A stretch of 64,000 nt of DNA from Plantactinospora endophytica (lineage in GTDB: Bacteria; Actinomycetota; Actinomycetes; Mycobacteriales; Micromonosporaceae), in the NCBI RefSeq assembly GCF_016862915.1, contig NZ_BONW01000049.1:62001-126000 (forward strand). Direction: 5' to 3'. The notes beneath the pieces were generated by a model. The model was not told the DNA's origin, made no database searches, and saw nothing but the letters and a program-made list of their open reading frames with translations. Below are positions 45,303 through 54,878 of the stretch, in pieces. A program made the position numbers and the translations under genes. Each line of letters starts with the position of its first letter. Position 1 is the first letter of the stretch.

Positions 45303-46063
45303 CTATCTGTCCTCACACTGCTGACGGAAGGTTTCGGCTGGGTCGGGATGTGCGTGGTGCACACACCGTCACCGTGGGCGATGGTGGCCAGGCGCTGCAC
45401 GTGGGTGCCAACCAGGCGGGAGATGACCGCCGTCTCGGCCTCGCACAGCTGGGGAAACTCCACGGCCACGTGGGCCACCGGGCAGTGGTGCTGGCACAAC
45501 TGGCCGCCGGTCGCGATCGCGGACGCGTTGGCAGCGTAGCCCTCCGCGGTCAGCGCCTCGGCAAGTGCCTCGGCCCTGGCCAGCGGGTCGTCCCCGGCGT
45601 CCTCCAGTGCCGCCCGGCACCGGGCCTCCAGCGCCGCGACCTGCTCGGCGGCGAAGGCGTCGACCGCGTCGGGCCCACCGTGCCGGAAGATCCAGCGCAG
45701 CGCGGCGGTGGCCATCCCGTCGTAGGTGTGGGTGCCGCAGCGCCGTCGACCGGAGTCGGTGAGTCGGAAGATCCTGGCCGGCCGGCCACGGCCACGCTGG
45801 CCGCGGACGACCTGGTCACGGGCGATCACGTCGCCGTCGGCGAGCATCGCGTCCAGGTGTCGACGGATCGCCGCCGGACTGAGACCCAGCTCCGCGCCGA
45901 GCTGCGCGGCGGTGGCCGCGCCGTGCTCCAGCAGCAGGTGGGTCACCCTGTCCCGGGTGGGTCGGCCCTCCGGCCCGGCGACCCCGGCAGCGGCGGTCAC
46001 GGCGGAACCGGCGACCGGATCGGTCACCCGCTCCCGCCCCGAGAACGCCGCCAGGTTTTTCAC
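45299..46063 (-). CDS. sufR: SufR, Fe-S-sensing repressor of the SUF operon
   Basis: A 254-residue DeoR/ArsR-like winged-helix regulator at the head of the operon. HTH at about 40-85 ([34 protein letters not shown]) and the C-terminal cluster-binding Cys set in [23 protein letters not shown]. Known SufR proteins bind a cluster and repress suf when it is intact. GTG 46063 is chosen: TTGCGG-17-TAACGT stands seven bases upstream (leaderless). A longer TTG start at 46099 is unlikely. Confidence 0.92.
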   Translation of the reverse strand: MKNLAAFSGRERVTDPVAGSAVTAAAGVAGPEGRPTRDRVTHLLLEHGAATAAQLGAELGLSPAAIRRHLDAMLADGDVIARDQVVRGQRGRGRPARIFRLTDSGRRRCGTHTYDGMATAALRWIFRHGGPDAVDAFAAEQVAALEARCRAALEDAGDDPLARAEALAEALTAEGYAANASAIATGGQLCQHHCPVAHVAVEFPQLCEAETAVISRLVGTHVQRLATIAHGDGVCTTHIPTQPKPSVSSVRTDR

Positions 46064-46099
46064 TACGCCAACGTTACGTATTTCATCCAAGGTCCGCAA
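46064..46099 (-). promoter_or_regulatory. sufR promoter, leaderless
   Basis: On the minus strand TTGCGG (46094-46099), a 17-base spacer, TAACGT (46071-46076), then seven bases to the GTG. AACGTT at the -10 is palindromic and within a looser TACG...CGTA dyad, a possible SufR operator. Confidence 0.55.
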
Positions 46100-46179
46100 A
46101 CCCGGGGTCCGGTGATCCGGACCACCGGACGGCGGACGCGCCGCCCAGCATGATCACATTTGCACGTACCATGGCCGGC

Positions 46180-47121
46180 GTGAGCCGATTCGGCGAATTT
46201 TCTGGCAAACCCACCCTATCGCGACTGGCCCTCGCCTCCGTGGTGGGGAACGTGCTGATCGTCGGCACCGGCGGTGCGGTCCGGCTGACCAAGTCCGGGC
46301 TCGGCTGCCCGACCTGGCCCCGGTGCACCGACGAGTCGTACGTGGCGACCGCCGAGATGGGCGTGCACGGGGTGATCGAGTTCGGCAACCGGCTGCTCAC
46401 CTTCGTACTCGCCGCCGTGGTGATCGCCGGGGTGGTGGCCGCCTGGCGGCAGCGTCCGGCCCGCCGGGGGCTCCGCTGGCTCAGCGTCGGCGCCGCGTTC
46501 GGCATCCCCGCCCAGGCGGTGATCGGCGGGATCACCGTGCTCACCGACCTGAACCCGTGGGTGGTCGGGCTGCACTTCCTCGCCTCGATGGCGGTGATCG
46601 CCGCCGCGTACGCGTTCTGGCGCCGGACCCTGGAGTCGGACGAGCCGGCCCGGCCGACCGTACCGGCCCCGCTGCGTACCCTCGGCTGGGTCGTCGCCGG
46701 GGTGACCGCCGCCGTACTGGTGGTCGGCACCTGGGTCACCGGCAGCGGCCCGCACTCCGGCGACTCCGGGGCGGCCCGCAACGGGCTCGACCCGGAGACC
46801 ATCTCCCAGGTACACGCGGACACGGTCTTCCTGCTGCTGGGGCTCTCGATCGCGGTCTGGTTCGCGTTCCGCGCGGTCGGCGCACCGGCCGGCGCGGTCC
46901 GGGCGGCCGGGCTGCTCCTGCTGGCCGAACTCGGCCAGGGCCTGATCGGGTTCGTGCAGTACTTCACCGGCCTGCCGGTCGCACTGGTCGGCGCGCACAT
47001 GATCGGCTCCTGCCTGGTCTGGCTCGCCGCCCTCGCGGTGCTCTGGTCGACCCGGGAACGCGGCGCCCCGACCGCCCCGCCGGCACCGGCCGACGCCGCC
47101 CGCCAACTCGAAACGGTGTGA
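46180..47121 (+). CDS. ctaA: Heme A synthase (CtaA/Cox15)
   Basis: Oxidises heme O to heme A for cytochrome aa3. About 313 residues with eight transmembrane helices. GGAVRLTKSGLGCPTWPRC near the N-terminus has the paired Cys loop, GVHGVIEFGNRLLTF and LHFLASM provide heme His ligands, and the second half repeats the pattern (HADTVFLLLGL, HMIGSCLVWL). TACCAT (46167-46172) lies seven bases before GTG 46180; ATG 46171 and 46150 are in-frame alternatives. Divergent from sufR and near ctaB. Confidence 0.9.
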   Translation: MSRFGEFSGKPTLSRLALASVVGNVLIVGTGGAVRLTKSGLGCPTWPRCTDESYVATAEMGVHGVIEFGNRLLTFVLAAVVIAGVVAAWRQRPARRGLRWLSVGAAFGIPAQAVIGGITVLTDLNPWVVGLHFLASMAVIAAAYAFWRRTLESDEPARPTVPAPLRTLGWVVAGVTAAVLVVGTWVTGSGPHSGDSGAARNGLDPETISQVHADTVFLLLGLSIAVWFAFRAVGAPAGAVRAAGLLLLAELGQGLIGFVQYFTGLPVALVGAHMIGSCLVWLAALAVLWSTRERGAPTAPPAPADAARQLETV

Positions 47122-47154
47122 CGGGCCGGCGCCGCGAAGCATCGTGCCGGGCGG

Positions 47155-48066
47155 TCAGTCCAGCCGGGCGGCGATGGCGTCGGCCAACCGGTCGGCCGCG
47201 TCCGGGGCGTGGCCCAGGAACAGGGACGGCTCGGTCAGTTCCACCTCGACCAGCACCGGTGCGCCGTCCGGCCCCGGGATGAGGTCCACCCGGGCGTAGA
47301 GCGGGCGGTCCGGCCCGGAGGGCAGCGCCGCCAGTACCCGCTCGGCGACCGCGAGTTCGGCCGCCGCCGGGGTACGCGGAGTGATCTGCTCCGGCCGGAA
47401 CAGCCCGTCGACGCCGTAGTCCGGACCGACCAGCATCGGCCCCTTCCGGACGGCGTGGCTGAACCGCAGCCCGTCCGGGCCGGCGAAGAAGAGCAGCCCG
47501 GTCTCCCCGGCGGTGTCCACGGCGCTCAGGTACGGCTGCACCATGACCCACCGGCCGGCCGCCCGGAGCCGCTTCACATGTGTACCGGCAAGTTCCCGCT
47601 GTGCGGCGTCGGCCAGGTCGTACCGGCCGGCGTCCAGGCTGCCGGCCCCGACCACGGGTTTGACCACGTACTCGCCGGGCTCGGCGGGGAGGGTCCAGTC
47701 GTCGTCCGGGCCGAGCCAGGTCGTCGGCACGGTGGGTACCCCGGCCGAGGCGAGTTCCCGCAGGTAGCGCTTGTCGGTGTTCCACCGCACCAGGTCGGCC
47801 GGGTTGGCCAGCCGGGGCACCGTACGGGTCCAGGCGACGAACTCGGCGCGCCGGGTCGGGTAGTCCCAGGGCGAGCGGAGCACGGCCAGGGCGTAGCCGG
47901 CCCAGTCCACGTCCGGGTCGTCCCAGATCGCCGCCTCGGCCCGGATTCCGCGTTGCGCGAGCGGGGGCAGCAGCAGCCGGTCGTCGGGGTCGAGCCCGGG
48001 CATTTCGGCGCAGGTAATAAGAGCGACCCGGGGCTCGCCCCGGGTCGCGCGGATGTTGTCGGACAA
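47155..48066 (-). CDS. ATP-grasp domain protein
   Basis: About 303 residues with the ATP-grasp fold: ALITCAEMPGLDPDDRLL at the start, DWAGYALAVLRSPWDY, NTDKRYLRELASAGVPTVPT, VVKPVVGAGSLDAGRY (ATP Lys) and LYARVDLIPG...LVEVELTEPSLFL (metal Glu/Asn site). Members ligate carboxylates to amines, e.g. RimK- or cycloserine-type ligases; the partners are unknown. TTG 48066, six bases past the upstream stop, is the best start since ATG 48002-48003 would remove the first strand. A 12-bp stem lies inside its first codons. Confidence 0.75.
   Translation of the reverse strand: MSDNIRATRGEPRVALITCAEMPGLDPDDRLLLPPLAQRGIRAEAAIWDDPDVDWAGYALAVLRSPWDYPTRRAEFVAWTRTVPRLANPADLVRWNTDKRYLRELASAGVPTVPTTWLGPDDDWTLPAEPGEYVVKPVVGAGSLDAGRYDLADAAQRELAGTHVKRLRAAGRWVMVQPYLSAVDTAGETGLLFFAGPDGLRFSHAVRKGPMLVGPDYGVDGLFRPEQITPRTPAAAELAVAERVLAALPSGPDRPLYARVDLIPGPDGAPVLVEVELTEPSLFLGHAPDAADRLADAIAARLD
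48023..48048 (-). terminator. Near-perfect 26-base palindrome with T-rich trailer
   Basis: GCGACCCGGGGC and its exact complement around TC, followed on the minus strand by TCTTATTA. It looks like an intrinsic terminator for the gene ending at 48072, yet it lies within the first 15 codons of the ATP-grasp frame, so it may instead regulate that gene. Confidence 0.5.
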
Positions 48067-48071
48067 AGTTA

Positions 48072-48407
48072 TCAACGAGCCAGGACACGCCGAGACATCG
48101 ACTGCCACAGATCATTACTCGGACGCATCTGGTCCATCAGTTCCCGCTCCCATTCGTTCTCCACGGCCACCCCCGCCTTGGCGCAGGCCAGTCGCGCGAC
48201 ATCCGTGCTCTCCGCGAACTGGTCAGCCCACACGCCGTCCTCCCCCACCAGGACAATGCGTGCGCCCCGCTTGCCGACGTACTCGATGACCGCCTTCGCG
48301 CCGCCGTGGCCGGCGGCAAACGACTGGATGCCGGCGACCAGACCGTTGGGGGTCTGGCCCGCGACGGTCTGCTCGGCCGTCGGCGTCGTATCGGAACCAT
48401 CTGCCAT
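48072..48407 (-). CDS. Conserved small actinobacterial protein, unknown function
   Basis: A 111-residue protein: MADGSDTTPTAEQTVAGQTPNG, then GIQSFAAGHGGAKAVIEYVGKRGARIVLVGEDGVWADQF and a charged helical end (NEWERELMDQMRPSNDLW). No signal peptide or membrane segment. I do not recognise a characterised family. ATG 48407 follows TAGGCT by seven bases (leaderless); the AT-rich upstream region holds no earlier start that fits. Confidence 0.72.
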   Translation of the reverse strand: MADGSDTTPTAEQTVAGQTPNGLVAGIQSFAAGHGGAKAVIEYVGKRGARIVLVGEDGVWADQFAESTDVARLACAKAGVAVENEWERELMDQMRPSNDLWQSMSRRVLAR

Positions 48408-48602
48408 AACGCGAAGCCTAAGCAGAGTTCGACCGCCACGAGGGGCAGCTACCGATAATTTGTGACTCCGATTACGCTGACGTTTACCGGAACTAACCAC
48501 CATGTTTGGCCGATTTTTCGGTGTATATGTGATTAATTCAAAACCATCATTCACCTTCAAGCCCGTCAAACAGGACGAACGGGCACGAAAGCCCCAGGTT
48601 CG
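48408..48602. other. AT-rich spacer between ctaB and the small conserved gene
   Basis: Positions about 48450-48580 are the most AT-rich stretch in the window (e.g. GTGTATATGTGATTAATTC). It contains the leaderless promoter of the 48407 gene at its left end and the 3' flank of ctaB at its right. No gene. Confidence 0.5.
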
Positions 48603-49544
48603 TCAGAGCAGGGCGTCGACCGCGACCGCGGCGAAGACGATCGTCAGGTAGGTGATGGACCAGTGGAAGAGCCGCATCGGCTTCACCGGCTCGCCCCGAC
48701 CGGCCCGCTGGCTCAACCGGTGCGCCTCGACGATGAACATCCCGCCCGCCGCCAGCACCGTGAGGCCGTAGATCGGGCCCATGCCCAGCGGCCAGACCAG
48801 CACCGACGCCGCCACGGTCAGCCAGGTGTAGACCACGATCTCGGTCGCCACCCGACGCATCGACCTCACCACCGGCAGCATCGGGATGCCGGCCCGGGCG
48901 TAGTCGTCCTTGAACTTGATAGCCAGGGCGTAGAAGTGCGGCAACTGCCAGAAGAAGACCACCGCGAACAGCCCCCAGGCGCGCGGCGCCAGCGAGCCGG
49001 TCACCGCCGCCCAGCCGATCAGCACCGGCGCGGAGCCGCAGATGCCGCCCCAGAAGGTGTTCTGCCAGGTGGTCCGCTTCAACCACATGGTGTAGACGAG
49101 GTCGTAGTAGAGGATGGCGCCCAGCGTCAGGCCGGTGGCCAGCCAGTTGGTGAAGACCGCCATCAGGGTCACCGAGACCACCGCCAGCACCAGCCCGAAG
49201 ACCAGCGCGTTACGGGGCGCCACGGTGTGCGTCGGCAGCGGCCGGCGCTTGGTCCGCTTCATCACCTGGTCGATGTCGCGGTCGATGTAGCAGTTCAGCG
49301 CGTTCGCCGCGCCGGCCGCCAGCGATCCGCCGACCAGCACCACCGCGACCAGCCAGAGCGACGGGATCCCGCCGGCCGCCAGCATCATCGTCGGCACCGT
49401 GGAGATCAGCAGCAGCTCGACGATCCGCGGCTTGGTCAACGCGACGTACGCCCGGATCAGGGCGGCGACGTCGCGACGCCGGGTCACCTCGTCCGGAGTG
49501 CCCGCAGCCGGGGCACCGCCGGTCACGGGGCGCTCGGTGATCAT
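48603..49544 (-). CDS. ctaB: Heme O synthase (protoheme IX farnesyltransferase)
   Basis: Attaches farnesyl to heme B for cytochrome oxidase. 313 residues, UbiA prenyltransferase fold with about eight transmembrane helices. The two Asp-rich loops are [20 protein letters not shown] and [15 protein letters not shown]. The extra N-terminal 25 residues are disordered. ATG 49544 is used; GTG 49550 is also possible. Divergent from tkt, the usual actinobacterial order. Confidence 0.96.
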   Translation of the reverse strand: MITERPVTGGAPAAGTPDEVTRRRDVAALIRAYVALTKPRIVELLLISTVPTMMLAAGGIPSLWLVAVVLVGGSLAAGAANALNCYIDRDIDQVMKRTKRRPLPTHTVAPRNALVFGLVLAVVSVTLMAVFTNWLATGLTLGAILYYDLVYTMWLKRTTWQNTFWGGICGSAPVLIGWAAVTGSLAPRAWGLFAVVFFWQLPHFYALAIKFKDDYARAGIPMLPVVRSMRRVATEIVVYTWLTVAASVLVWPLGMGPIYGLTVLAAGGMFIVEAHRLSQRAGRGEPVKPMRLFHWSITYLTIVFAAVAVDALL

Positions 49545-49763
49545 GCTCACGGATTGCCACCTTCCGGCGTCGGGCACACGGGTGAGGTCCGCTGTGGGAA
49601 CAGCGGAGGGTGGCGGGCGGCCGGGGGCCAGCACGCCGACCGACAGCCTACGCGTCGTCGTTTTCGCTGCCCGGGCGACCCTTCTTCGGTGCGAACGATC
49701 ACACTTCCGGCGAACCGCACCCCGGGTGGTGAGATCCGGGGGTTGGCGCGCGGAAGCGGTCGC

Positions 49764-49803
49764 TAGGGTCGTGAGGGAGGGTTCCGCCCATCACGCCGAG
49801 GAG
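49764..49803 (+). promoter_or_regulatory. tkt promoter region
   Basis: TAGGGT at 49764-49769 is the -10 candidate, giving a leader of about 40 bases with GAGGAG close before the GTG at 49815. The 270-base divergent spacer 49545-49814 also holds the ctaB promoter. Confidence 0.45.
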
Positions 49804-49814
49804 CACACACGATC

Positions 49815-51953
49815 GTGGCTGACAACCGACCCGAGCACACCTCGCTGAACTGGTCCGATCTCGACCAGCGAGCCGTCGACACCGCCCGCGTGCTGGCCAT
49901 CGACGCCGTGGAGAAATCCGGCAACGGCCATCCGGGTACGGCGATGAGCCTGGCACCGGCCGCGTACCTGCTGTTCAACCGGGTGATGCGGCACGACCCG
50001 ACGCACCCCGACTGGACCGGCCGGGACCGGTTCGTGCTGTCGGCCGGGCACAGCAGCCTCACCCTCTACGTCCAGCTCTACCTCAGCGGTTACGGCCTCG
50101 GCCTGACCGACCTCAAGGCACTGCGGCAGTGGGGTTCGCTGACCCCCGGCCACCCCGAGCACGGCCACACCCGGGGCGTCGAGACCACCACCGGCCCGCT
50201 CGGCCAGGGCCTCGGCAACGCGGTTGGGATGGCGATGGCCGCCCGCCGCGAGCGGGGCCTGCTGGACCCCGACGCCGCCCCCGGCACCTCCCCGTTCGAC
50301 CACCACATCTGGTGCATCGCCTCGGACGGCGACATCGAGGAGGGGATCAGCCACGAGGCCAGCGCGCTCGCCGGCCACCAGCAGCTCGGCAACCTGATCC
50401 TGATCTACGACGACAACGAGATCTCGATCGAGGACGACACCCGGATCGCCAAGAGCGAGGACGTGGCCGCCCGCTACCAGGCGTACGGGTGGCACGTGCA
50501 GACGGTGGACTGGCGCAGCGGTGACGCCGACCAGGGCCACTACCACGAGGACGTCGAGGCGCTGCATGCCGCGCTGCTCGCCGCGAAGGCGGAGACCGGC
50601 CGGCCGTCGTTCATCGCGCTGCGTACCATCATCGGCTGGCCGGCGCCGACCAAGCAGAACACCGGCAAGATCCACGGCTCGGCGCTCGGTGCCGACGAGG
50701 TCGCCGAGACCAAGAAGCTGCTCGGCTTCGACCCGGCCCAGCACTTCGAGGTCTCCGACGAGGTGCTGACGCACGCCCGCCAGGTGCTGGAGCGGGGCCG
50801 GGCCGCGCACGCCGAGTGGGACACCGCGTACCAGGCGTGGGCCGACGCCAACCCGGACGGCAAGGCGCTGCACGACCGGCTGGCCACCCGTACGCTCCCG
50901 GTCGGCTGGACCGACGCGCTGCCGGAGTTTCCGGCGGACGCCAAGGGGATCGCCACCCGGGCCGCCTCCGGCAAGGTGCTCCAGGCCCTCGCCCCGGTGC
51001 TGCCGGAACTCTGGGGCGGCTCGGCCGACCTGGCCGAGAGCAACAACACCACCATGGAGGGCGAGCCGTCCTTCATCCCGAGCGAGTACGCCACCAAGGC
51101 GTTCCCGGGCAACGAGTACGGCCGGACCCTGCACTTCGGCATCCGCGAACACGCGATGGGCGCGATCCTGAACGGCATCGCGCTGCACGGCGGCACCCGC
51201 CCCTACGGCGGCACCTTCCTGGTCTTCAGCGACTACATGCGCCCGTCGGTCCGGCTCGCCGCGCTGATGAAGCTGCCGGTGGTCTACGTCTGGACGCACG
51301 ACTCGATCGGTCTCGGCGAGGACGGCCCCACCCACCAGCCGGTCGAGCACCTGACCGCGCTGCGGGCCATCCCCGGCCTGGACGTGATCCGGCCGGGCGA
51401 CGCCAACGAGACCACCTGGGCCTGGCGGCACGCGCTGGAGCACACCGACCGGCCGTCCGCGCTGGCGCTGAGCCGGCAGCCGCTGCCGACGCTGGACCGC
51501 GCCGAACTCGCCGGCGCCGACCAGACCGTCCGGGGCGGCTACGTACTGGCCGAGGCGTCGAACGCGCAGCCGGCGGTGATCCTGATCGGCACCGGCTCCG
51601 AGGTGCAGCTCTGCCTGACCGCCCGGGAGCGGCTGGAGGCCGAGGGCACCCCGACCCGGGTGGTCTCGATGCCCTGCCAGGAGTGGTTCCGGGCGCAGGA
51701 CATCGCATACCAGGACTCGGTGCTGCCCCGCGACGTCAAGGCCCGGGTCAGCGTCGAGGCCGGCATCGCGATGTCCTGGCGGGACCTGATCGGCGACACC
51801 GGCGAGGCGGTCAGCCTGGAACACTACGGCGCGAGCGCACCGCACAGCGTGCTCTTCGAACAGTTCGGATTCACCCCTGACCGGATCGTCGCGGCGGCAC
51901 ACGCGTCGCTGACCCGGGTGGGCCAGATCACCGGTGAGACCACCGGCAACTGA
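49815..51953 (+). CDS. tkt: Transketolase
   Basis: Thiamine-diphosphate enzyme of the non-oxidative pentose phosphate pathway. 712 residues, normal length. GNGHPGTAMSLAPAAYLLF, GPLGQGLGNAVGMA, the ThDP/Mg motif SDGDIEEGISHEASALAGHQQLGNLILIYDDN, HFGIREHAMGAI (catalytic Glu and His) and the phosphate-binding HDSIGLGEDGPTHQPVEHL. GTG start. First of tkt-tal-pgi, followed by tal after 15 bases. Confidence 0.97.
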   Translation: MADNRPEHTSLNWSDLDQRAVDTARVLAIDAVEKSGNGHPGTAMSLAPAAYLLFNRVMRHDPTHPDWTGRDRFVLSAGHSSLTLYVQLYLSGYGLGLTDLKALRQWGSLTPGHPEHGHTRGVETTTGPLGQGLGNAVGMAMAARRERGLLDPDAAPGTSPFDHHIWCIASDGDIEEGISHEASALAGHQQLGNLILIYDDNEISIEDDTRIAKSEDVAARYQAYGWHVQTVDWRSGDADQGHYHEDVEALHAALLAAKAETGRPSFIALRTIIGWPAPTKQNTGKIHGSALGADEVAETKKLLGFDPAQHFEVSDEVLTHARQVLERGRAAHAEWDTAYQAWADANPDGKALHDRLATRTLPVGWTDALPEFPADAKGIATRAASGKVLQALAPVLPELWGGSADLAESNNTTMEGEPSFIPSEYATKAFPGNEYGRTLHFGIREHAMGAILNGIALHGGTRPYGGTFLVFSDYMRPSVRLAALMKLPVVYVWTHDSIGLGEDGPTHQPVEHLTALRAIPGLDVIRPGDANETTWAWRHALEHTDRPSALALSRQPLPTLDRAELAGADQTVRGGYVLAEASNAQPAVILIGTGSEVQLCLTARERLEAEGTPTRVVSMPCQEWFRAQDIAYQDSVLPRDVKARVSVEAGIAMSWRDLIGDTGEAVSLEHYGASAPHSVLFEQFGFTPDRIVAAAHASLTRVGQITGETTGN

Positions 51954-51968
51954 GGGAGCGTTGCAGAC

Positions 51969-53159
51969 ATGACTGACCGGTTGGGTGAGCTCACCGCTGC
52001 GGGAGTGGCGGTCTGGCTCGACGATCTTTCGAGGGTACGGCTGAGTTCCGGCAACCTGGACCAGCTACGCAGGGAGAAGCACCTGGTCGGGGTGACCACC
52101 AACCCGACCATCTTCGCCAAGGCGCTCAGCGACGCGGACGAGTACAACTGGCAGCTGCGGGACCTGGCGGTGCGCGGGGTCAGCGTGGAGGAGGCGGTAC
52201 GCGCGCTCACCACGTACGACGTGCGGTGGGCCTGCGACGTGATGCGCCCGGCGTACGACAGCAGTGCCGGAGTGGACGGTCGGGTCTCGATCGAGGTGGA
52301 CCCGCGGCTGGCGTACCAGACCGAGCCGACGGTGGCCGAGGCGAAGGCGCTGTGGTGGCTGATCGACCGGCCGAACCTGTTCATCAAGATCCCGGCGACC
52401 GAGGCCGGGCTGCCGGCCATCACCGCGACCCTGGCCGCCGGGATCAGCGTCAACGTCACGCTGATCTTCGGGCTGGAGCGCTACTCGCAGGTGATGGAGG
52501 CGTTCCTGGCCGGCCTGGAGCAGGCGAAGGCGAACGGGCACGACCTGACGAAGATCGCCTCGGTCGCCTCGTTCTTCGTCTCCCGGGTCGACACCGAGGT
52601 CGACAAGCGGCTGGACAAGCTCGGCGGCGGCGCCGGCCGTCCTGACCTGGCCGCGCTGAAGGGCCGGGCGGCGGTCGCCAACGCGCAGCTCGCCTACGAG
52701 CGGTACTCCGAGGTCTTCTCCTCGGACCGGTGGCAGGCGCTGGCCGACGCCGGTGCCCACCCGCAGCGCCCGCTCTGGGCCTCCACCTCAACGAAGAACC
52801 CGGAGTACCGCGACGTGATCTACGTCGAGGAGCTGATCGCCCCCGGCACCGTGAACACCATGCCGGAGCCGGTGATCGACGCGTTCGCCGAGCACGGCGA
52901 GACCCGCCCGGACACCGTCACCGGCGCCTACACGTCTGCCCGGGAGGTCTTCACCGGGCTGGCCGCCGCCGGCGTCGACTTCGACGACGTGATCGCCACC
53001 CTGGAGCGGGAGGGCGTGGAGAAGTTCGAGGCGAGCTGGCTCGAACTGCTGGACGGGGTCCGCAAGTCGCTGGAGGCCGCGGCCAGCGGTGCCGGCGAGC
53101 CGAACCGGGCCGCCGGGGACAACGCCGACGCCGCCCTCCGGGCGGGAGGCAACGCGTGA
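51969..53159 (+). CDS. tal: Transaldolase
   Basis: Class I aldolase of the pentose phosphate pathway, long actinobacterial type of 396 residues. [10 protein letters not shown] start, [13 protein letters not shown], the Schiff-base Lys in [28 protein letters not shown] and [15 protein letters not shown]. The extra C-terminal Ala/Gly-rich residues are weakly conserved. Ribosome site GGGAG before ATG 51969. Its stop overlaps the pgi start (GTGA). Confidence 0.97.
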   Translation: MTDRLGELTAAGVAVWLDDLSRVRLSSGNLDQLRREKHLVGVTTNPTIFAKALSDADEYNWQLRDLAVRGVSVEEAVRALTTYDVRWACDVMRPAYDSSAGVDGRVSIEVDPRLAYQTEPTVAEAKALWWLIDRPNLFIKIPATEAGLPAITATLAAGISVNVTLIFGLERYSQVMEAFLAGLEQAKANGHDLTKIASVASFFVSRVDTEVDKRLDKLGGGAGRPDLAALKGRAAVANAQLAYERYSEVFSSDRWQALADAGAHPQRPLWASTSTKNPEYRDVIYVEELIAPGTVNTMPEPVIDAFAEHGETRPDTVTGAYTSAREVFTGLAAAGVDFDDVIATLEREGVEKFEASWLELLDGVRKSLEAAASGAGEPNRAAGDNADAALRAGGNA

Positions 53160-54829
53160 GCGAGGACCTCTTGGCCGGGGGCTGCGAGGGCGCGGCCGGA
53201 CTCGCCGTCTACGGGGCGGAGGCGGTCGACGCCGCCGCCCCGGCGTCGGCCCGGGCCGCGCTGCTCGCCGAGGACGTACCGGCCCGGCTGGTCGCCAAGG
53301 ACCCGACGCTGTGGGGGCCGGACGCCCAGGACGAGGCGGCGATCCGGCTCGGCTGGGTGGACACCTTCCGGCGTGGCCGGGACCTGCTCCCCCAGCTCGC
53401 CGAGTTGAAGGCCGAACTGGCCGACCTCGACCACGTCGTACTCGCCGGGATGGGCGGCTCGTCGCTGGCCCCCGAGGTGATCACCCGTACCCTCGGCAGG
53501 TCGCTGACCGTGCTGGACACCACCGACCCCGGGCAGGTACGCGCGGCGATCGCCGACCGGCTGGACCGGACCGTCGTGGTGGTGGCCAGCAAGTCCGGCT
53601 CGACGGTGGAGACCGACAGCCACCGCCGGGCGTACTGGCAGGCGTTCCTCGACTCCGGGCTGAGCGAGGCGGAGGCCGGCCGGCGCTTCGTGGTGGTCAC
53701 CGACCCCGGCTCGCCGCTGGCCGACACCGCCGCCGAGATGGGCGCCTTCGTGGTGCTCGCCGACCCGGACGTCGGCGGGCGCTACTCGGCGCTGACCGCG
53801 TTCGGGCTGGTCCCGTCGGCACTGGCCGGGGTCGAGGTGGTCGAACTGCTCGACCAGGCCGAGGAGTTGCTCGGCGCGCTGGGCGGGCCGCAGGACAACC
53901 CCGGGCTGGCGCTCGGTGCCGCGCTCGGCGCCGCCGCCACCACCGGCCGGGACAAGGTCGCGCTGATCTCCGACGGCACCGGCATCGACGGCCTCGGCGA
54001 CTGGGCCGAACAGTTGATCGCCGAGTCCACCGGCAAGAACGGCGTCGGCATCCTGCCGGTGGTGGTCGAGGACCCGGCCAGCCCGGGTGCGACCGGTCCG
54101 GACGTGCTGACCGTCACCTACGGCGGCGGGCTCGTCGCGGGCGCGGTGCCGGGCGGCGGGATCCGTCCCGACCTGGCCGTCAACGGCCCGCTCGGCGCCC
54201 AGTTCCTGACCTGGGAGTACGCGACCGCAGTCGCCGGAGTGGTGCTCGGGATCGACCCGTTCAACCAGCCGAACGTGACCGAGTCCAAGGAGAACACCAA
54301 CCGGCTGCTCGGCAGCGGGCTGCCGATCGAGTCGCCGACCTTCGTCGACGACGGGATCGAGGGGTACTGGGTTCCGGGCCAGTCGCAGCAGGGCGCTCCA
54401 CTCCCCGGCGACCTGGCCGGTGCGCTGCGGCTGCTGCTGGACGGGCTCGGCGAGGACGGCTACCTGGCCGTGATGGCGTACCTCGACCGGTTCGGCGACG
54501 CCAAGACCGCACAGGTACGCCCCGGGCTGGCCGCCGCCTCCGGCCGGCCGGTCACCTTCGGCTGGGGACCCCGGTTCCTGCACTCCACCGGGCAATACCA
54601 CAAGGGTGGCCCGCAGCTCGGCGCGTACCTCCAGATCACCGGGGACGTGGCCGAGGACCTGCCGGTGCCCGGCAAGCCGTACTCCTTCGGGCAGTTGCAG
54701 GCCGCGCAGGCCGCGGGTGACCGCGAAGCCCTCGCCCAGCGGGGCCGGCCGGTGCTCCGGCTGCACCTGACGGACCGGGGCGCCGGAATTCCCCACCTGC
54801 TCGATGCGGTACGGGGTCTGCGGAGTTGA
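53156..54829 (+). CDS. pgi: Glucose-6-phosphate isomerase
   Basis: Converts glucose-6-P and fructose-6-P. 557 residues of the type fused or coupled to transaldolase in some bacteria. [26 protein letters not shown] (phosphate binding), the catalytic Glu region [13 protein letters not shown] and the C-terminal [14 protein letters not shown] with [16 protein letters not shown] start with GGGAGG upstream, overlapping the tal stop by four bases. Confidence 0.95.
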   Translation: MSEDLLAGGCEGAAGLAVYGAEAVDAAAPASARAALLAEDVPARLVAKDPTLWGPDAQDEAAIRLGWVDTFRRGRDLLPQLAELKAELADLDHVVLAGMGGSSLAPEVITRTLGRSLTVLDTTDPGQVRAAIADRLDRTVVVVASKSGSTVETDSHRRAYWQAFLDSGLSEAEAGRRFVVVTDPGSPLADTAAEMGAFVVLADPDVGGRYSALTAFGLVPSALAGVEVVELLDQAEELLGALGGPQDNPGLALGAALGAAATTGRDKVALISDGTGIDGLGDWAEQLIAESTGKNGVGILPVVVEDPASPGATGPDVLTVTYGGGLVAGAVPGGGIRPDLAVNGPLGAQFLTWEYATAVAGVVLGIDPFNQPNVTESKENTNRLLGSGLPIESPTFVDDGIEGYWVPGQSQQGAPLPGDLAGALRLLLDGLGEDGYLAVMAYLDRFGDAKTAQVRPGLAAASGRPVTFGWGPRFLHSTGQYHKGGPQLGAYLQITGDVAEDLPVPGKPYSFGQLQAAQAAGDREALAQRGRPVLRLHLTDRGAGIPHLLDAVRGLRS

Positions 54830-54878
54830 CGACGACCGGGCATGCTGACAATGACCGTTCGAGCGAAGAGGGGGAGCC

